Part shown: positions 1-10,062 of the stretch, piece by piece
How positions within the stretch are numbered: position 1 is the stretch's first letter
Layout: each line of letters begins with the position of its first letter
IMG/VR virus record: IMGVR_UViG_3300010885_052497
Location: 1 to 41,970 of that record
Strand: one strand, 5' to 3'
Source: a virus
Length of the DNA: 41,970 nt
The notes under the pieces: generated by a model
Databases searched by the model: none
Seen by the model: only the letters and a program-made list of their open reading frames with translations
What the model was told of the DNA's origin: nothing
Program-made: the position numbers and the translations under genes

Positions 1-32
1 GAACCTGATATAACTGCTGGTCCGGTATATGG
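1..32. repeat. 32-base direct repeat, copy 1
   Basis: Bases 1-32 are identical to 178-209. Both encode the GPAVISGS block of the fibre C-terminal part, so the window edge cuts a tandem protein repeat. Confidence 0.85.
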
Positions 33-3000
33 AAAAGTTGCTGATGGTGCTCCTGTGCCATTTAAGGCATAAGAGGCTGTTAGTGCATATGATGCTGTAC
101 CAAATAAAGAACCAGTTATTCCAGCATTTACTTTTAAAGAGCCTGTTACTGTCAATCCTGAACCTGATATTAATAAAGAACCTGATATAACTGCTGGTCC
201 GGTATATGGGAAGGGTGATCCACCTGTTCCACTTGTAGATGTACCATCTGCTAAAAGGTATTGAGCTCCTACTCCAGGTTTAACAAAACCACTCGTAGCC
301 GTTACAGCTCCACTTACTTTTAATGATCCTGTTATTTGAACTTCATTTCCGGATGCAAATATTAAGTTTGATCTAGCTGTATTTGATGTTCCATTTCCAT
401 GAATGAAAGCCGATTGCGCTGATGATGTTATATTATATCTACCCTGTACGTGTTGGTAGTCTCCTGCTGCATATGTATAAAAACCTTCAGCATGTGAGTA
501 ATTTGCTGATGTGTATGTTCCAAACCCTTCAGCATGCGAACCTTTTCCTTTTGCTTGTGTGAAATATCCTTCTGTATGAGAACGGCTTCCTAATGCTGTT
601 GTACCATATCCTTCTGCATGTGAGTATTGACCTGCAGCATATGTATTTGCTCCTTCAGAATGTGCGTTTGAAGATGTTAGTCTGTTACTAAAAATTGCAT
701 ACATTGTAGGAACATCGCCTTGAATAGTTATTGAAGATGATATACCATTATAACTAACTGAGTTAAGTGTTACATAGCTGTGATTTATATTATTTACTGC
801 CCATACACCTTGTAATAGTGATGCTGAATATTCAGTGGTAAAGTAACTAGTTATGTCTCCGGTAAAATTATATTTACTATTTGAATCTATATAAATGCTA
901 GAGGTACTTATTGGAGTTCGAAAGTAACCAGTATATGTATTTTTTCCTTCAGCATGTGAGCCGTTTCCATATGCAACGGTATTTTGACCTTCAGCATGTG
1001 AGTATTGTCCAACGGCAGTTGTTTTTGACCCTTCTGCGTGTGTATATTTATTAATTGTTACAGATTTATTTCCTGTCGACATTGAAAATTTTCCAGATGC
1101 TGACGAATCTGCTATAGAAAATAAATCTGTATTCATCTTTACTGCCCATACATTCCTCCATCGTTTAGGAGTAATAAGTTTTATACCCATATCATCACCA
1201 CGAACATTAAATGAACCTAAATCAAATGTATTATCTTCAGCAGGTACCCAGTTACCATAATGTGACGAACCTTTTAAATCTGACGTAATTGAGCTATCTT
1301 GAAATTGTATTGCAGTTGTTGACAGTCCTAATGACGATGCCATTTGTACTATACGCAACTCAGTTATTTTGAAGTTTTTTACTTGGCCTGTTCCTGCAGT
1401 ATCAGCAAATTGTTGCCATGATATACGTATTCTAAATTTAGAGGTACTAATTGAATTATTATCAGCTAATATACTTAATAATGGAATATTAAAATTATTC
1501 CAATCTAACTTATAGTCTGAGCCTAACTGAATTCTTGAATCTGAATATAATACGGCGCCTTGTGTAGAAATTATTTCTAATGTACATGTAGGATCAAATC
1601 CTGTAAAGTTGTCTTCATAAAGCGTTGATAAATCTATATAAGTTAAGTTGTTGAATTGTGTTGAAAATTGTAACAACAACGGCGGTATAGGTAAGCTTTT
1701 ATTTTTATAATAGTTAAATAACTCACTACAACTTATAATTTCAGATGTTATTGACGCAACCGTCGACGGAGTTGTGATTGCTGGCACATTGAATTCTATA
1801 ACATCTAATGTTGAGTTACTTAATGTTGTTGATATATAATTGTTATATTCAGGTAATACATAAGAATTATTTATGAAACCCCATTTTTGAAATCCGGGAG
1901 GTGTTGGTATGATAGATCTTTGTGACGCTGTTACAGCTCCCATTGGAATCATACTACTAGACCATTGTAATAATCCCATTGAAATTAATCCATTTTCACC
2001 TACGGACCCAGTATTAAACTTATATATTTGAGAATTAATTGCAGTTGAGCTAGTTACCCATGATTCTATTAAATATTTGTTACCTTTTTTAATTGAAGCT
2101 GATGGTATTAATCCTATAATATTAACATCTTTGAATATTCCGGTATTAGCATTGATATTTCCTGACATATCAACGTTTCCATTAGAATCTAAATGAAAAT
2201 TTGATGATGATATTTCAATATTTCCATTTGCACCAGATATGAATTGATTTGTGCTACCTAAAAAGAATTTAGGTGTTATTAAATTGATATTTGAACCTGA
2301 TATTGTAGCTGAATCAGAAACTTTTAATACAAATGCATTGCTACCAAATGATATTTGATTGTTATCATCTTTTTTAAATAAAAATTCTCCAGATGAACTT
2401 ATATAAGAATTCCATGCTGAATTTGAATAATATCCTAAATAATTTGTTGATAAATACAATCCAGCACCAGCTGAAGGAACATCTTGTGTTTTAGTTATTT
2501 TATTATTAGCATCAGTTACAATTCTATTAACTGCTGTGGTTATTGATGTCGCAGCTGATGATGAAACTGAAGTTATGGATGTAGCGATTGATGATGATAA
2601 TGAGCTAGTAGCTGAGCCAATTGATGATGTTACAAATGCTGTTGTAGCTGCATTACCTCCTGTAATATTAATATTACCAGTTATTGATAATGTCGAGCCG
2701 TCCCATGCTAATTTATCTTTCAAAGAAAACTGTCCTGTATTATCTAAATAAAATCCAGTGTTAGTATTGTTATATGTGCCGGTGTCGGTAAATAATTTGT
2801 TAGATTCCATTTTTATTCCGCCTATACTACCCGTATTAGCAATAATACCTCCTTGCAAAAACACATTATCAGTAGCTAAACCAAATCCTGGATTAGATTT
2901 TCCAAACACATAACTAGAATTTGCTAATCCAGATAAATCTCCTAAACGAGCTTTTAAAGCAACATCATAAATTCCACTACCGGTTCTTTCAACAATATCA

Positions 3001-5888
3001 ATATAAGGAGTAGCTTGATCATCTGGATTAGCATTGATTCGAATAAATCCAGACCCTAGTTTTCCTGTAGACACAATTACTTGAGAACCAGAATAACTTT
3101 GTCCTGCACTTGGCGATTCGCCTAATGAAGATGAATTTCCAGTAAGCGCATTTCCATATGCTCTAATTACGTATATTCTACCTGATAAATTTGTGTCGCC
3201 GACACCGTCTCGTGAAGCTGAATTTATATATAAATATTCTGTTGCAAATCCTGTTCCATTAAATTTTTTAACAGTAAGTATTTCTCCATTTTCAAATCCT
3301 GTAACATTTTCTACTGACATTGTTGTTTGTGTAGAAGTATAATTACCGGTTGTGCTAGCGCCAGCAAAGCTTGATCCTGTTAATGTAGTTGAATTTGCAA
3401 CATATAATTGTCCGCCGACTGCATTAACGGATGTTTTTTCAAATACGGCAGTTGATAATGTACCTCGTATCTTTGCATTTTCAAATTCTGCCGTTCCATT
3501 TTCTGCAGCGGAAATTTTCCATCCTTTTAAATTAGACGCATAATCAGAAGTTTGAATTGACCCCGCACTATCTATTATAATGTTTGTTCCGCTAATTTTT
3601 GAAGAATCAATTGTAAATCCTCCAACTTTACCTCCATCAAATAATACTTGAGAGCCGGATACTGTACCGTCTTGTCGTACATTAAATTTGCTTGAACTTA
3701 TAAAAAATGCAGTGCTTAAATTAGATGCATCTACTGAACTTGAAATTAAAAAAGTTGTTGCGCCTGAAGAAATTCCACTTAATGCGTTATTAGTTAATGT
3801 AAATGAACCAATTTTACCTCCGGTAAATAAAACAGATGATCCAGTAATATCTCCTGATGCTTTGACATTGAAGTTAGAAGATGAAATAAAAAATTGATTT
3901 CCTGTTGCAGAACCAGATAAATAGAATCCAGATCCTGTAATTGCATTTTTTGTTATATTAAATCCTCCAATATTACCAGTAGTGGCATTGATGTCTCCAG
4001 TAACAGATACTGAACCTGAAAATAAAGCCGATGATGCAGTTACATCTCCATTTGCTTTAACATTAAATTTGCTTGAACTTATAAAAAATTGATTTCCAGT
4101 TGCTGATCCTGATAAATAGAACCCTGAACCTGTAATTGCATCGTTGGTAATTGCAAATCCTCCAATATTTCCTGTGTTTGCATTAATATTACCTGTCATA
4201 TTAACGTTTCCGTCGGAATCTAAATGAAAATTTGATGATGATATTTCAATATTTCCATTTGCACCAGATATAAATTGATTTGCACTACCTAAAAAGAAAT
4301 TATCTGTTCTTACATCTAATAATCCTGAGCCTGAAGTTGTGTATTTGAAATATGATGATGTATTTGCAAATAACTCAATTCCTACTCCTGAGTATTGTTC
4401 TGACGAATTTAATATTGGTTGAATTGAACCAGAATAAATTACAAATCCGCCTGGAGAAGTTTCTGCTTTTGCTTTTGCAAATCCTTCATAACCTATACTG
4501 CGAATTATTGCAGAATTGTTTTTACCTGAAATTTGAACTCCAGAACCTGTAGAGCTAGCTACAAATAAAGAACCAGTAATTAAATTATCATCACCACCAA
4601 TATATGTATTACCTCCTTGAAATGTAGTATTTTTTATTTCTGCTATTTGTTTTGATACAAATCCTTCAGGCGATATAAATTCAAATTTAAAATCAATTTT
4701 TTCATTTTTATGTATAGTTGGAAGCGAATATGTTGCTGATAATGATCCAGTATTAAATCCAAGCTCAGTGTCATATGACGTAATATCAGTTTCATTTAGT
4801 AAAATATATTCACCAATTCCAGAAGATTTATAATATGATCGTATTTTTGCAACTGTTCCAACTAATGGTATTAATTTTTTAAACTTGACATTAACTGAAT
4901 TATATGTATTTTGAGTTACATTTTCAAATGTATATATATTATCTGGACTTGATGATAATGTATATTGTATATCTAAATTACTAAACTCTATAGATTTTGG
5001 ATAATACCTATTATTGTTATTATCAATTGGAAATGATAATGGCTCATCTAAAAAAGCAATATGACATCCAGGTGCAGCTATTGGAAAATTTTCTAAAAAA
5101 TTTAATGATCCAGAATATAATATTACACTTGAAGATACTTGTTGTGTAATACTGTTAGAAGTTTCTGGTGATATTTTAGTTATATAACTAGAAGATATAT
5201 TAATAACAGTTTTTATTGATGCAGTTATATAACCACGATCTACAGCATAATAACTCCATGCATTAGCATCAAGAATAATTACTGGAGTATTATTACTATT
5301 ATAATATGTAGCAGCTGGGTTATTAAATGTACTTTGTATAAGAGCTGTTTGTGTTTGCTCTAATGTATAGCCGTTATTAGCAATGTTTTTATACCTAATT
5401 TCAGATACTCTATCATAATTACTTGTTACTGTTACTGTAGGAGTTTCGCTGAATATTATTTCAGAATTATTTCTTTTAGATATATCAATATAAATAGGTA
5501 CTTGCCATCTTAAATTGATTTCAGACGGATCTAAAATTTGACCTGAAGCAGACTGTGTTAATGTGCTACAAATTATTATACTACCGTTTCCAGGACAAGT
5601 ATCTTGAGTTATAAAAATAGTTACTACTATAGGCTGTTCCGTTGATTCTAAATCAATACCTATTTCATAATAAATTGGCTCTCCATTAGCATCTAATATT
5701 TCAACATACGCGCCTGCTCCATCATAAAATAATGATGGATTTCCTTTAAATTTAAACACATTCGTACCAGAAGTTAATTCTGTAGGTAATTGTGTAACTC
5801 TAAAATAATCTGGAGAAGTTAATGAGGTATCTTCAATTATAACCGGAATTACATCTAACCCTTGATATAATATTTCGTTTTTAGCCAT
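1..5888 (-). CDS. Giant repeat-built tail fibre/adhesin, 3' end outside window
   Basis: An open frame runs from the ATG at 5888 to the left edge without a stop (about 1,962 codons visible). The start reads MAKNEILYQGLDVIPVI. The first ~400 residues look like beta-sandwich attachment sequence. From about residue 430 to 1,250 the chain is made of glycine/serine/asparagine-rich blocks with recurring NIGGF, SGSGFYLSGSATGNQF and NGNIEISSSNFHL motifs. Between about residues 1,614 and 1,801 there are eight SHAEG-type motifs (SHAEG, SHTEG, AHSEG, THAEG), resembling the head repeats of trimeric autotransporter adhesins (YadA-like). The last visible part repeats GPAVISGSLLISGSG and TASYALTASYAL. Long trimeric phage fibres are built this way, and many end in an intramolecular chaperone/peptidase S74 domain, which would lie outside the window. 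It sits behind a putative late promoter, just after the fused SbcDC gene. The fibre call is firm; the receptor is unknown. Confidence 0.85.
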   Translation of the reverse strand, partial: MAKNEILYQGLDVIPVIIEDTSLTSPDYFRVTQLPTELTSGTNVFKFKGNPSLFYDGAGAYVEILDANGEPIYYEIGIDLESTEQPIVVTIFITQDTCPGNGSIIICSTLTQSASGQILDPSEINLRWQVPIYIDISKRNNSEIIFSETPTVTVTSNYDRVSEIRYKNIANNGYTLEQTQTALIQSTFNNPAATYYNSNNTPVIILDANAWSYYAVDRGYITASIKTVINISSSYITKISPETSNSITQQVSSSVILYSGSLNFLENFPIAAPGCHIAFLDEPLSFPIDNNNNRYYPKSIEFSNLDIQYTLSSSPDNIYTFENVTQNTYNSVNVKFKKLIPLVGTVAKIRSYYKSSGIGEYILLNETDITSYDTELGFNTGSLSATYSLPTIHKNEKIDFKFEFISPEGFVSKQIAEIKNTTFQGGNTYIGGDDNLITGSLFVASSTGSGVQISGKNNSAIIRSIGYEGFAKAKAETSPGGFVIYSGSIQPILNSSEQYSGVGIELFANTSSYFKYTTSGSGLLDVRTDNFFLGSANQFISGANGNIEISSSNFHLDSDGNVNMTGNINANTGNIGGFAITNDAITGSGFYLSGSATGNQFFISSSKFNVKANGDVTASSALFSGSVSVTGDINATTGNIGGFNITKNAITGSGFYLSGSATGNQFFISSSNFNVKASGDITGSSVLFTGGKIGSFTLTNNALSGISSGATTFLISSSVDASNLSTAFFISSSKFNVRQDGTVSGSQVLFDGGKVGGFTIDSSKISGTNIIIDSAGSIQTSDYASNLKGWKISAAENGTAEFENAKIRGTLSTAVFEKTSVNAVGGQLYVANSTTLTGSSFAGASTTGNYTSTQTTMSVENVTGFENGEILTVKKFNGTGFATEYLYINSASRDGVGDTNLSGRIYVIRAYGNALTGNSSSLGESPSAGQSYSGSQVIVSTGKLGSGFIRINANPDDQATPYIDIVERTGSGIYDVALKARLGDLSGLANSSYVFGKSNPGFGLATDNVFLQGGIIANTGSIGGIKMESNKLFTDTGTYNNTNTGFYLDNTGQFSLKDKLAWDGSTLSITGNINITGGNAATTAFVTSSIGSATSSLSSSIATSITSVSSSAATSITTAVNRIVTDANNKITKTQDVPSAGAGLYLSTNYLGYYSNSAWNSYISSSGEFLFKKDDNNQISFGSNAFVLKVSDSATISGSNINLITPKFFLGSTNQFISGANGNIEISSSNFHLDSNGNVDMSGNINANTGIFKDVNIIGLIPSASIKKGNKYLIESWVTSSTAINSQIYKFNTGSVGENGLISMGLLQWSSSMIPMGAVTASQRSIIPTPPGFQKWGFINNSYVLPEYNNYISTTLSNSTLDVIEFNVPAITTPSTVASITSEIISCSELFNYYKNKSLPIPPLLLQFSTQFNNLTYIDLSTLYEDNFTGFDPTCTLEIISTQGAVLYSDSRIQLGSDYKLDWNNFNIPLLSILADNNSISTSKFRIRISWQQFADTAGTGQVKNFKITELRIVQMASSLGLSTTAIQFQDSSITSDLKGSSHYGNWVPAEDNTFDLGSFNVRGDDMGIKLITPKRWRNVWAVKMNTDLFSIADSSASGKFSMSTGNKSVTINKYTHAEGSKTTAVGQYSHAEGQNTVAYGNGSHAEGKNTYTGYFRTPISTSSIYIDSNSKYNFTGDITSYFTTEYSASLLQGVWAVNNINHSYVTLNSVSYNGISSSITIQGDVPTMYAIFSNRLTSSNAHSEGANTYAAGQYSHAEGYGTTALGSRSHTEGYFTQAKGKGSHAEGFGTYTSANYSHAEGFYTYAAGDYQHVQGRYNITSSAQSAFIHGNGTSNTARSNLIFASGNEVQITGSLKVSGAVTATSGFVKPGVGAQYLLADGTSTSGTGGSPFPYTGPAVISGSLLISGSGLTVTGSLKVNAGITGSLFGTASYALTASYALNGTGAPSATFPYTGPAVISG
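178..209. repeat. 32-base direct repeat, copy 2
   Basis: Identical to 1-32, in the same reading frame of the fibre gene. Confidence 0.85.
484..1045 (-). repeat. SHAEG (YadA-head-like) repeat block in the fibre gene
   Basis: Eight near-copies of a codon string for S/T/A-H-A/T/S-E-G recur here, visible on the plus strand as ccttcagcatgtga and variants near 484, 528, 567, 610, 651, 948, 991 and 1030. Spacing is about 42 bases (14 residues) inside each group, with a ~280-base insertion between the group of five and the group of three. A 14-residue step fits the left-handed beta-roll of YadA-type heads. Confidence 0.75.
2185..2240. repeat. 56-base exact repeat in fibre gene, copy 1
   Basis: Identical over 56 bases to 4216-4271, about 2 kb away. 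It encodes the NGNIEISSSNFHLDS block (about residues 1216-1234). Exact identity at third positions points to recent duplication or recombination inside the gene. Confidence 0.85.
4216..4271. repeat. 56-base exact repeat in fibre gene, copy 2
   Basis: Second copy of the block at 2185-2240 (about residues 539-557 of the fibre). Confidence 0.85.
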
Positions 5889-5906
5889 TATATTTTATTA
5901 AATATC

Positions 5907-5924
5907 TATTTTAAATAAATATCT
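5907..5924 (-). promoter_or_regulatory. Putative late promoter element (fibre gene)
   Basis: The minus strand reads AGATATTTATTTAAAATAG, about 25 bases before the fibre ATG and touching the stop codon of the upstream SbcDC gene. It belongs to a six-member family with consensus (G/A)ATATTTAT(T/A)nnAAAG. Recognition by the gp55-like sigma factor in this window is inference. Confidence 0.45.
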
Positions 5925-8900
5925 AAATGTAATATATCTTGGAAGATCCGTTGATTTTTGTTATTTCAATTAATTTATCAACTACATCTCTCATGGAATC
6001 AATATGTGATATTACCAACATAAATGAAAATTGAGTTTTAAGATATTCAAATAAGTTGAACATTGAATTTAGGTTTTCTGAATCTAACACTCCAAACCCT
6101 TCATCTATTGCTAAAAAGTTAGGTCTTGGTAAAGATGATACATTTATCAATGCAGTTCTAATAGCTAAAGATGATACAAACTTTTCCATTCCAGAAGTTA
6201 ATTCTATTGGCCAAAAGTTATCTTGATCATATACAATATAACAATTAATATTTTTACCATCCATTTCAAGCATCAAGTTAAATTCTACTAACTGACTTAA
6301 TATGTTATTTATTTCTTGCTCAATATATGGCACTGCTGTGGTAATTAAATCGTATGGAACTCCATCTCTATTAACAGCCTCTAAATAATATTGATAGTAT
6401 TTGTATTGTTGAGTTAATTCTTTTAATTTTTCAATTGATTCCTCAGTTTTTGTTTTAATATTTTCTGCTACTAAAATATTAGAATAACATGTTATCATCA
6501 AATCATTTAAGTTGCTTAATTCATCTTTTAAATCAGATACTTTAATATTTAAAGAGTTTATCTGACCATTAATAACCTCATTTTCTTTGATTACATTTTC
6601 TTGTTTATAATATTCAGCAATTTTAGTATCAACTTCCCCTAATCTAGAAGTACCTTGATGATATTTAGATTTAATTTGATGTAATTCAGATTCAATAGAT
6701 GATTTTAAAGATTCTGTTTTATGAATATCTTGATTTAATTTATTAAAATCTTCTTTTTCTTGAATTGAAGGTTTTAATTGAGTTATTTTATCTTTAATAA
6801 ACTGCAAATTGTCTATTATTTTTTGAGCATGTTTTTTATCTTCCTCTATAGAAGCTTTTGTAGCAATAGCATCTTTTACAAATACATTATCCATACAAAA
6901 TGAACAATTTTCATCATATTTCAAATCGTCAAGTTTTTTCATTTTGTCTAACTTATGACCAACTTCAGCCTTAAGTTTTTCTACATTGCCATGAAGATTT
7001 TTTTCTGTACTATGCAATCCGTCTAGCACATCAATTCTAGCTTGAATTTTGGAAATATTAAACAACTTTATACTTTCTTGCAAACTATAAAGTGATACTT
7101 TGCAATCTTTTAATTCAGTTAACTTTACCATTTCATTCTTTTCTAATTGAGTTAAGAATAAAATAGCTTGATCTCTTAATTCAGTTAATCTGTCTATATT
7201 TGTAATTGAATTATCTACAGGAACTAAATTAGAAGTTAATGTTAAAATTTCATCATTGATGTTTGATATATTATCTTCAAGTTCTTTTTTATCTAATTGA
7301 TGATTTTTATGTTCTAAAGTATATATTTCAATATCAGTATTTGCGTTTGCTAATTGAGTTGAAAAATCTTGTCTTTGATATTCTTTAATTAATGTAGCAA
7401 CTTCTTTAATATCAGCATTTGCTATACTATATAAATCTTCAAATATATTAATATCTAAAAACTGTGCTAATAAGTCTTTTCTATCTTTTTGAGCCATGTC
7501 TATGAACCCAGAATTGTTATTTTGTACTGATAACGCAGTTAATACAAAGTCCTCGTAGGTGCCTAATAGGTGTCTGATATTATCATTAGTCTCACTTCTT
7601 TCTTTACCATTCAAAGACTCTTGCTGTCCAAATTCATCTATGGTATAAAAATTAACATCAACTCGAACGTGGTTACCTCTTCCTCTAGTCCCACGCTTTT
7701 CAATAAAATAATCTTTACCGTCTAATTCAAAATTGAATTTGCAAGTAAATGAAGTTGATTTATTATTTAATACTGCTACTGCTTTGGAAGTTCTTCCACA
7801 TTTGTCAAATATACAATAAGTTATTGCATCTAACATTGTAGATTTACCTGCAGCGTTTGGAGCAAATATACCATAAACTCCACTCATGTTTGTAAAGTCG
7901 ATTATATTGCCAGTCCCATAACTAAACATGTTTTCAAACTCAAAGTTTTTAGGAATCCAAGATACATTTCTGTTAATTTCCAATGTAGGTAATCCTGAAT
8001 TTACTGTTCTATTAACATGGCGAACTCCATCTAAAATATCATCTTCAAGAGCAAATTTGTTTTCTAAATATTTAGATATTAATTCATTTTGATATTCAGC
8101 ATCTCTTACATCTCCAATATTAATCTTTTGAACTCTAGTTTTATTTTGAGTAAAATCATTGATTTTTTGAATTGTATATTCTTCAATATTAAATGCAGTT
8201 TTAATTTCAGCAATAATAGATTTTAAATCTGCAGGATCTGTATTTTGAACCTTAACTCGCAATCTTATTGTTTTATTTTGAAGTGATAATGGAATTGGAG
8301 TATAAATATTATTATCAATTTCCACTGTATAATAACACATATCATTTTCAATCTCAACAAATTCTGCTTGAGATGTATTTGTATTCCAAACTAACATTCC
8401 ATGCACCAATGCTTCAGCATAATTTTGTTGAAGTAAACTACCTGGATATGCTATTGTTTTTGCTGCATCTAAATACTGGTTAGGTTTATGTATATCTCCT
8501 AATAAAGTAATATCATACCCCTTAAATGTATCAATATCAACATGATCATTTACCAATCTAAATCCTATATCAGTTAAAGCATTATTAACTGCACCGTGAT
8601 GTAAGGCAATTTTATAATCTGCTTCAAATTCATCTGCTTTTATAAAATCTTTAGGTTTATCAAATACTGACATTACGACAAAGTGTTTATCAGCTAATTG
8701 ATATATTCCGGAATCTTTAAGATAATACATGTTTGGATGCGCCATTGCATTGATAATTGGCGTTAATGCATCTAATCTAGATTTATTATTTAAGTTGCAA
8801 TCGTGATTTCCTGTAATTAATATTGTAGGAGCTAAATCTGCAAACATTTTAAAAAATTCTTGCACTGATTGAATTAACTCAGGTGTCATATCTGTTTTTG

Positions 8901-9081
8901 CATGTACAATATCTCCTCCTAAAAAGATGATATCATTTGGGCCTATTGTTTTTTTAATAGCCTCTACTGTTCTATCAAATACTACTTTATATTCTTGGTG
9001 TCGTCTGAGGTTTCTAATATGAATATCTGCTATGTGATATATTTTATCAATCTTCTCAAATCCTATGTTAAACTTTTCCAT
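5923..9081 (-). CDS. Fused SbcD-SbcC (Mre11-Rad50, gp47-gp46) recombination nuclease
   Basis: One 1,052-residue chain carries both halves of a complex normally made from two genes. Residues ~13-260 are a calcineurin-like nuclease: HIADIH (D19, H21), FLGGD (D57), GNHD (92-94), ALHHG (~155) and LGDIHKP (~195). A Rad50-type ATPase follows: Walker A APNAAGKST (~403-412), a long coiled coil broken by a CSFC zinc hook (~724-727), a signature-like LTSGMEKF (~960), Walker B FLAIDEGFG (~993) and the H-loop VISHID. Family role: ATP-driven end processing for recombination-dependent replication. The ATG overlaps the primase stop as TAATG, so the two are probably translationally coupled. No in-frame stop or frameshift separates the halves. 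Function is near certain; why it is fused is unknown. Confidence 0.95.
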   Translation of the reverse strand: MEKFNIGFEKIDKIYHIADIHIRNLRRHQEYKVVFDRTVEAIKKTIGPNDIIFLGGDIVHAKTDMTPELIQSVQEFFKMFADLAPTILITGNHDCNLNNKSRLDALTPIINAMAHPNMYYLKDSGIYQLADKHFVVMSVFDKPKDFIKADEFEADYKIALHHGAVNNALTDIGFRLVNDHVDIDTFKGYDITLLGDIHKPNQYLDAAKTIAYPGSLLQQNYAEALVHGMLVWNTNTSQAEFVEIENDMCYYTVEIDNNIYTPIPLSLQNKTIRLRVKVQNTDPADLKSIIAEIKTAFNIEEYTIQKINDFTQNKTRVQKINIGDVRDAEYQNELISKYLENKFALEDDILDGVRHVNRTVNSGLPTLEINRNVSWIPKNFEFENMFSYGTGNIIDFTNMSGVYGIFAPNAAGKSTMLDAITYCIFDKCGRTSKAVAVLNNKSTSFTCKFNFELDGKDYFIEKRGTRGRGNHVRVDVNFYTIDEFGQQESLNGKERSETNDNIRHLLGTYEDFVLTALSVQNNNSGFIDMAQKDRKDLLAQFLDINIFEDLYSIANADIKEVATLIKEYQRQDFSTQLANANTDIEIYTLEHKNHQLDKKELEDNISNINDEILTLTSNLVPVDNSITNIDRLTELRDQAILFLTQLEKNEMVKLTELKDCKVSLYSLQESIKLFNISKIQARIDVLDGLHSTEKNLHGNVEKLKAEVGHKLDKMKKLDDLKYDENCSFCMDNVFVKDAIATKASIEEDKKHAQKIIDNLQFIKDKITQLKPSIQEKEDFNKLNQDIHKTESLKSSIESELHQIKSKYHQGTSRLGEVDTKIAEYYKQENVIKENEVINGQINSLNIKVSDLKDELSNLNDLMITCYSNILVAENIKTKTEESIEKLKELTQQYKYYQYYLEAVNRDGVPYDLITTAVPYIEQEINNILSQLVEFNLMLEMDGKNINCYIVYDQDNFWPIELTSGMEKFVSSLAIRTALINVSSLPRPNFLAIDEGFGVLDSENLNSMFNLFEYLKTQFSFMLVISHIDSMRDVVDKLIEITKINGSSKIYYI

Positions 9082-10025
9082 TATCCAAATAATTTATATT
9101 CCATGAATTTTCCAAAAGTAAGCGGTTGGGTTTGTTTAATTAATTTACTCATTTCTTCAAACCCTATATCTGCAGGGTCTTTTTCAAATAAATCAACAAA
9201 GAATACTTGAACTCCATTATTCATGAAATATTCAGCATGCTCCAATGCTTGTTTTTGTGCGTCTTTATCAAGACAAATATATAATTTTGTTACTTTATTT
9301 TCTATAATCTTTTTTCGCAAATCTTCTGATATTGTTTTTCCAAATAATGGTATTGCATTTCTTCTGACTGCAATAGCATCAAATGCACCTTCTACTAATA
9401 CCAAAGGAAGTGACCAATTTATAAACAATTCAAATCCTACACAATCTTTTGTGTGGTCTGGATTTTTATGTTTAAAGTCGACTTCATAATATGCTCTGCC
9501 TACAAAATAATTTAATTTACCAGCATCGTCATAAGAAGGAATTATTATCTTTTTAGCATAATCTCCTGATTCACAATAGCCAATGTTATATTTTACAATC
9601 TCAGATAAAGTAATTTTTCTTTTACTTCTTAAGTAGTGAATAGCATTTTTATATTCAATTGACTCAGAATGTTTATACAAAGGGATATACTCTTTAGGCA
9701 GGTCTAGGACCTGTATAGATTGGTTGTAACCAATGTTCGTATTGTTACTATATTTGGGTTGGATGTTAAGAACCGTATAAAGTTCAGAAATCTTTTCTCT
9801 GCTAACATTCAGTGATTTGAACAGCGAAGTTAGCTTTTTTCCAGCTTTGTTACAAGTCCAACAATGCCATGGATTTTCTCCTTTATCATTGGTAACTGAC
9901 TGAACTTCTAATTTTCGTCTTGAAGAATGACAGAAAGGACAATGATGAGCTATATTACCTTTATTGGTAAGCTTACCTTTGCCTAACACAGAAGTTATCA
10001 GTTCTATTAATCTATTATTTATCAT
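9081..10025 (-). CDS. DNA primase (CHC2 zinc finger + TOPRIM)
   Basis: A 314-residue protein. The N-terminal zinc finger has C29-x2-C32 and C55-x2-C58 (HHCPFCH, WHCWTC), as in CHC2-type primases. After a polar linker (~85-120) comes a primase core and TOPRIM: LVEGAFDA with E212 and D216, then the CLDKDA acidic pair D253/D255. It would make RNA primers for lagging-strand synthesis. It is short and has no helicase domain, so a separate replicative helicase should lie elsewhere. It begins 37 bases after the endonuclease I gene and overlaps the SbcDC start by one base. Two strong hairpins lie in the linker codons (9699-9734). Confidence 0.9.
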   Translation of the reverse strand: MINNRLIELITSVLGKGKLTNKGNIAHHCPFCHSSRRKLEVQSVTNDKGENPWHCWTCNKAGKKLTSLFKSLNVSREKISELYTVLNIQPKYSNNTNIGYNQSIQVLDLPKEYIPLYKHSESIEYKNAIHYLRSKRKITLSEIVKYNIGYCESGDYAKKIIIPSYDDAGKLNYFVGRAYYEVDFKHKNPDHTKDCVGFELFINWSLPLVLVEGAFDAIAVRRNAIPLFGKTISEDLRKKIIENKVTKLYICLDKDAQKQALEHAEYFMNNGVQVFFVDLFEKDPADIGFEEMSKLIKQTQPLTFGKFMEYKLFG

Positions 10026-10062
10026 CTAGACTAATATAAGAAAACCTTATGAATAGAACAAG
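10026..10062 (-). promoter_or_regulatory. Putative host-type promoter for primase
   Basis: In this 37-base gap the minus strand has CTTGT, a 19-base spacer and TATATTAG, close to the -33 TTG / -7 TAnnTTTG layout described for Bacteroidota. The segment TTCATAAGG-TTTTCT-TATATTAG resembles those before UvdE and tRNA-Ser. The initiation site is not resolvable by eye. Confidence 0.4.
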
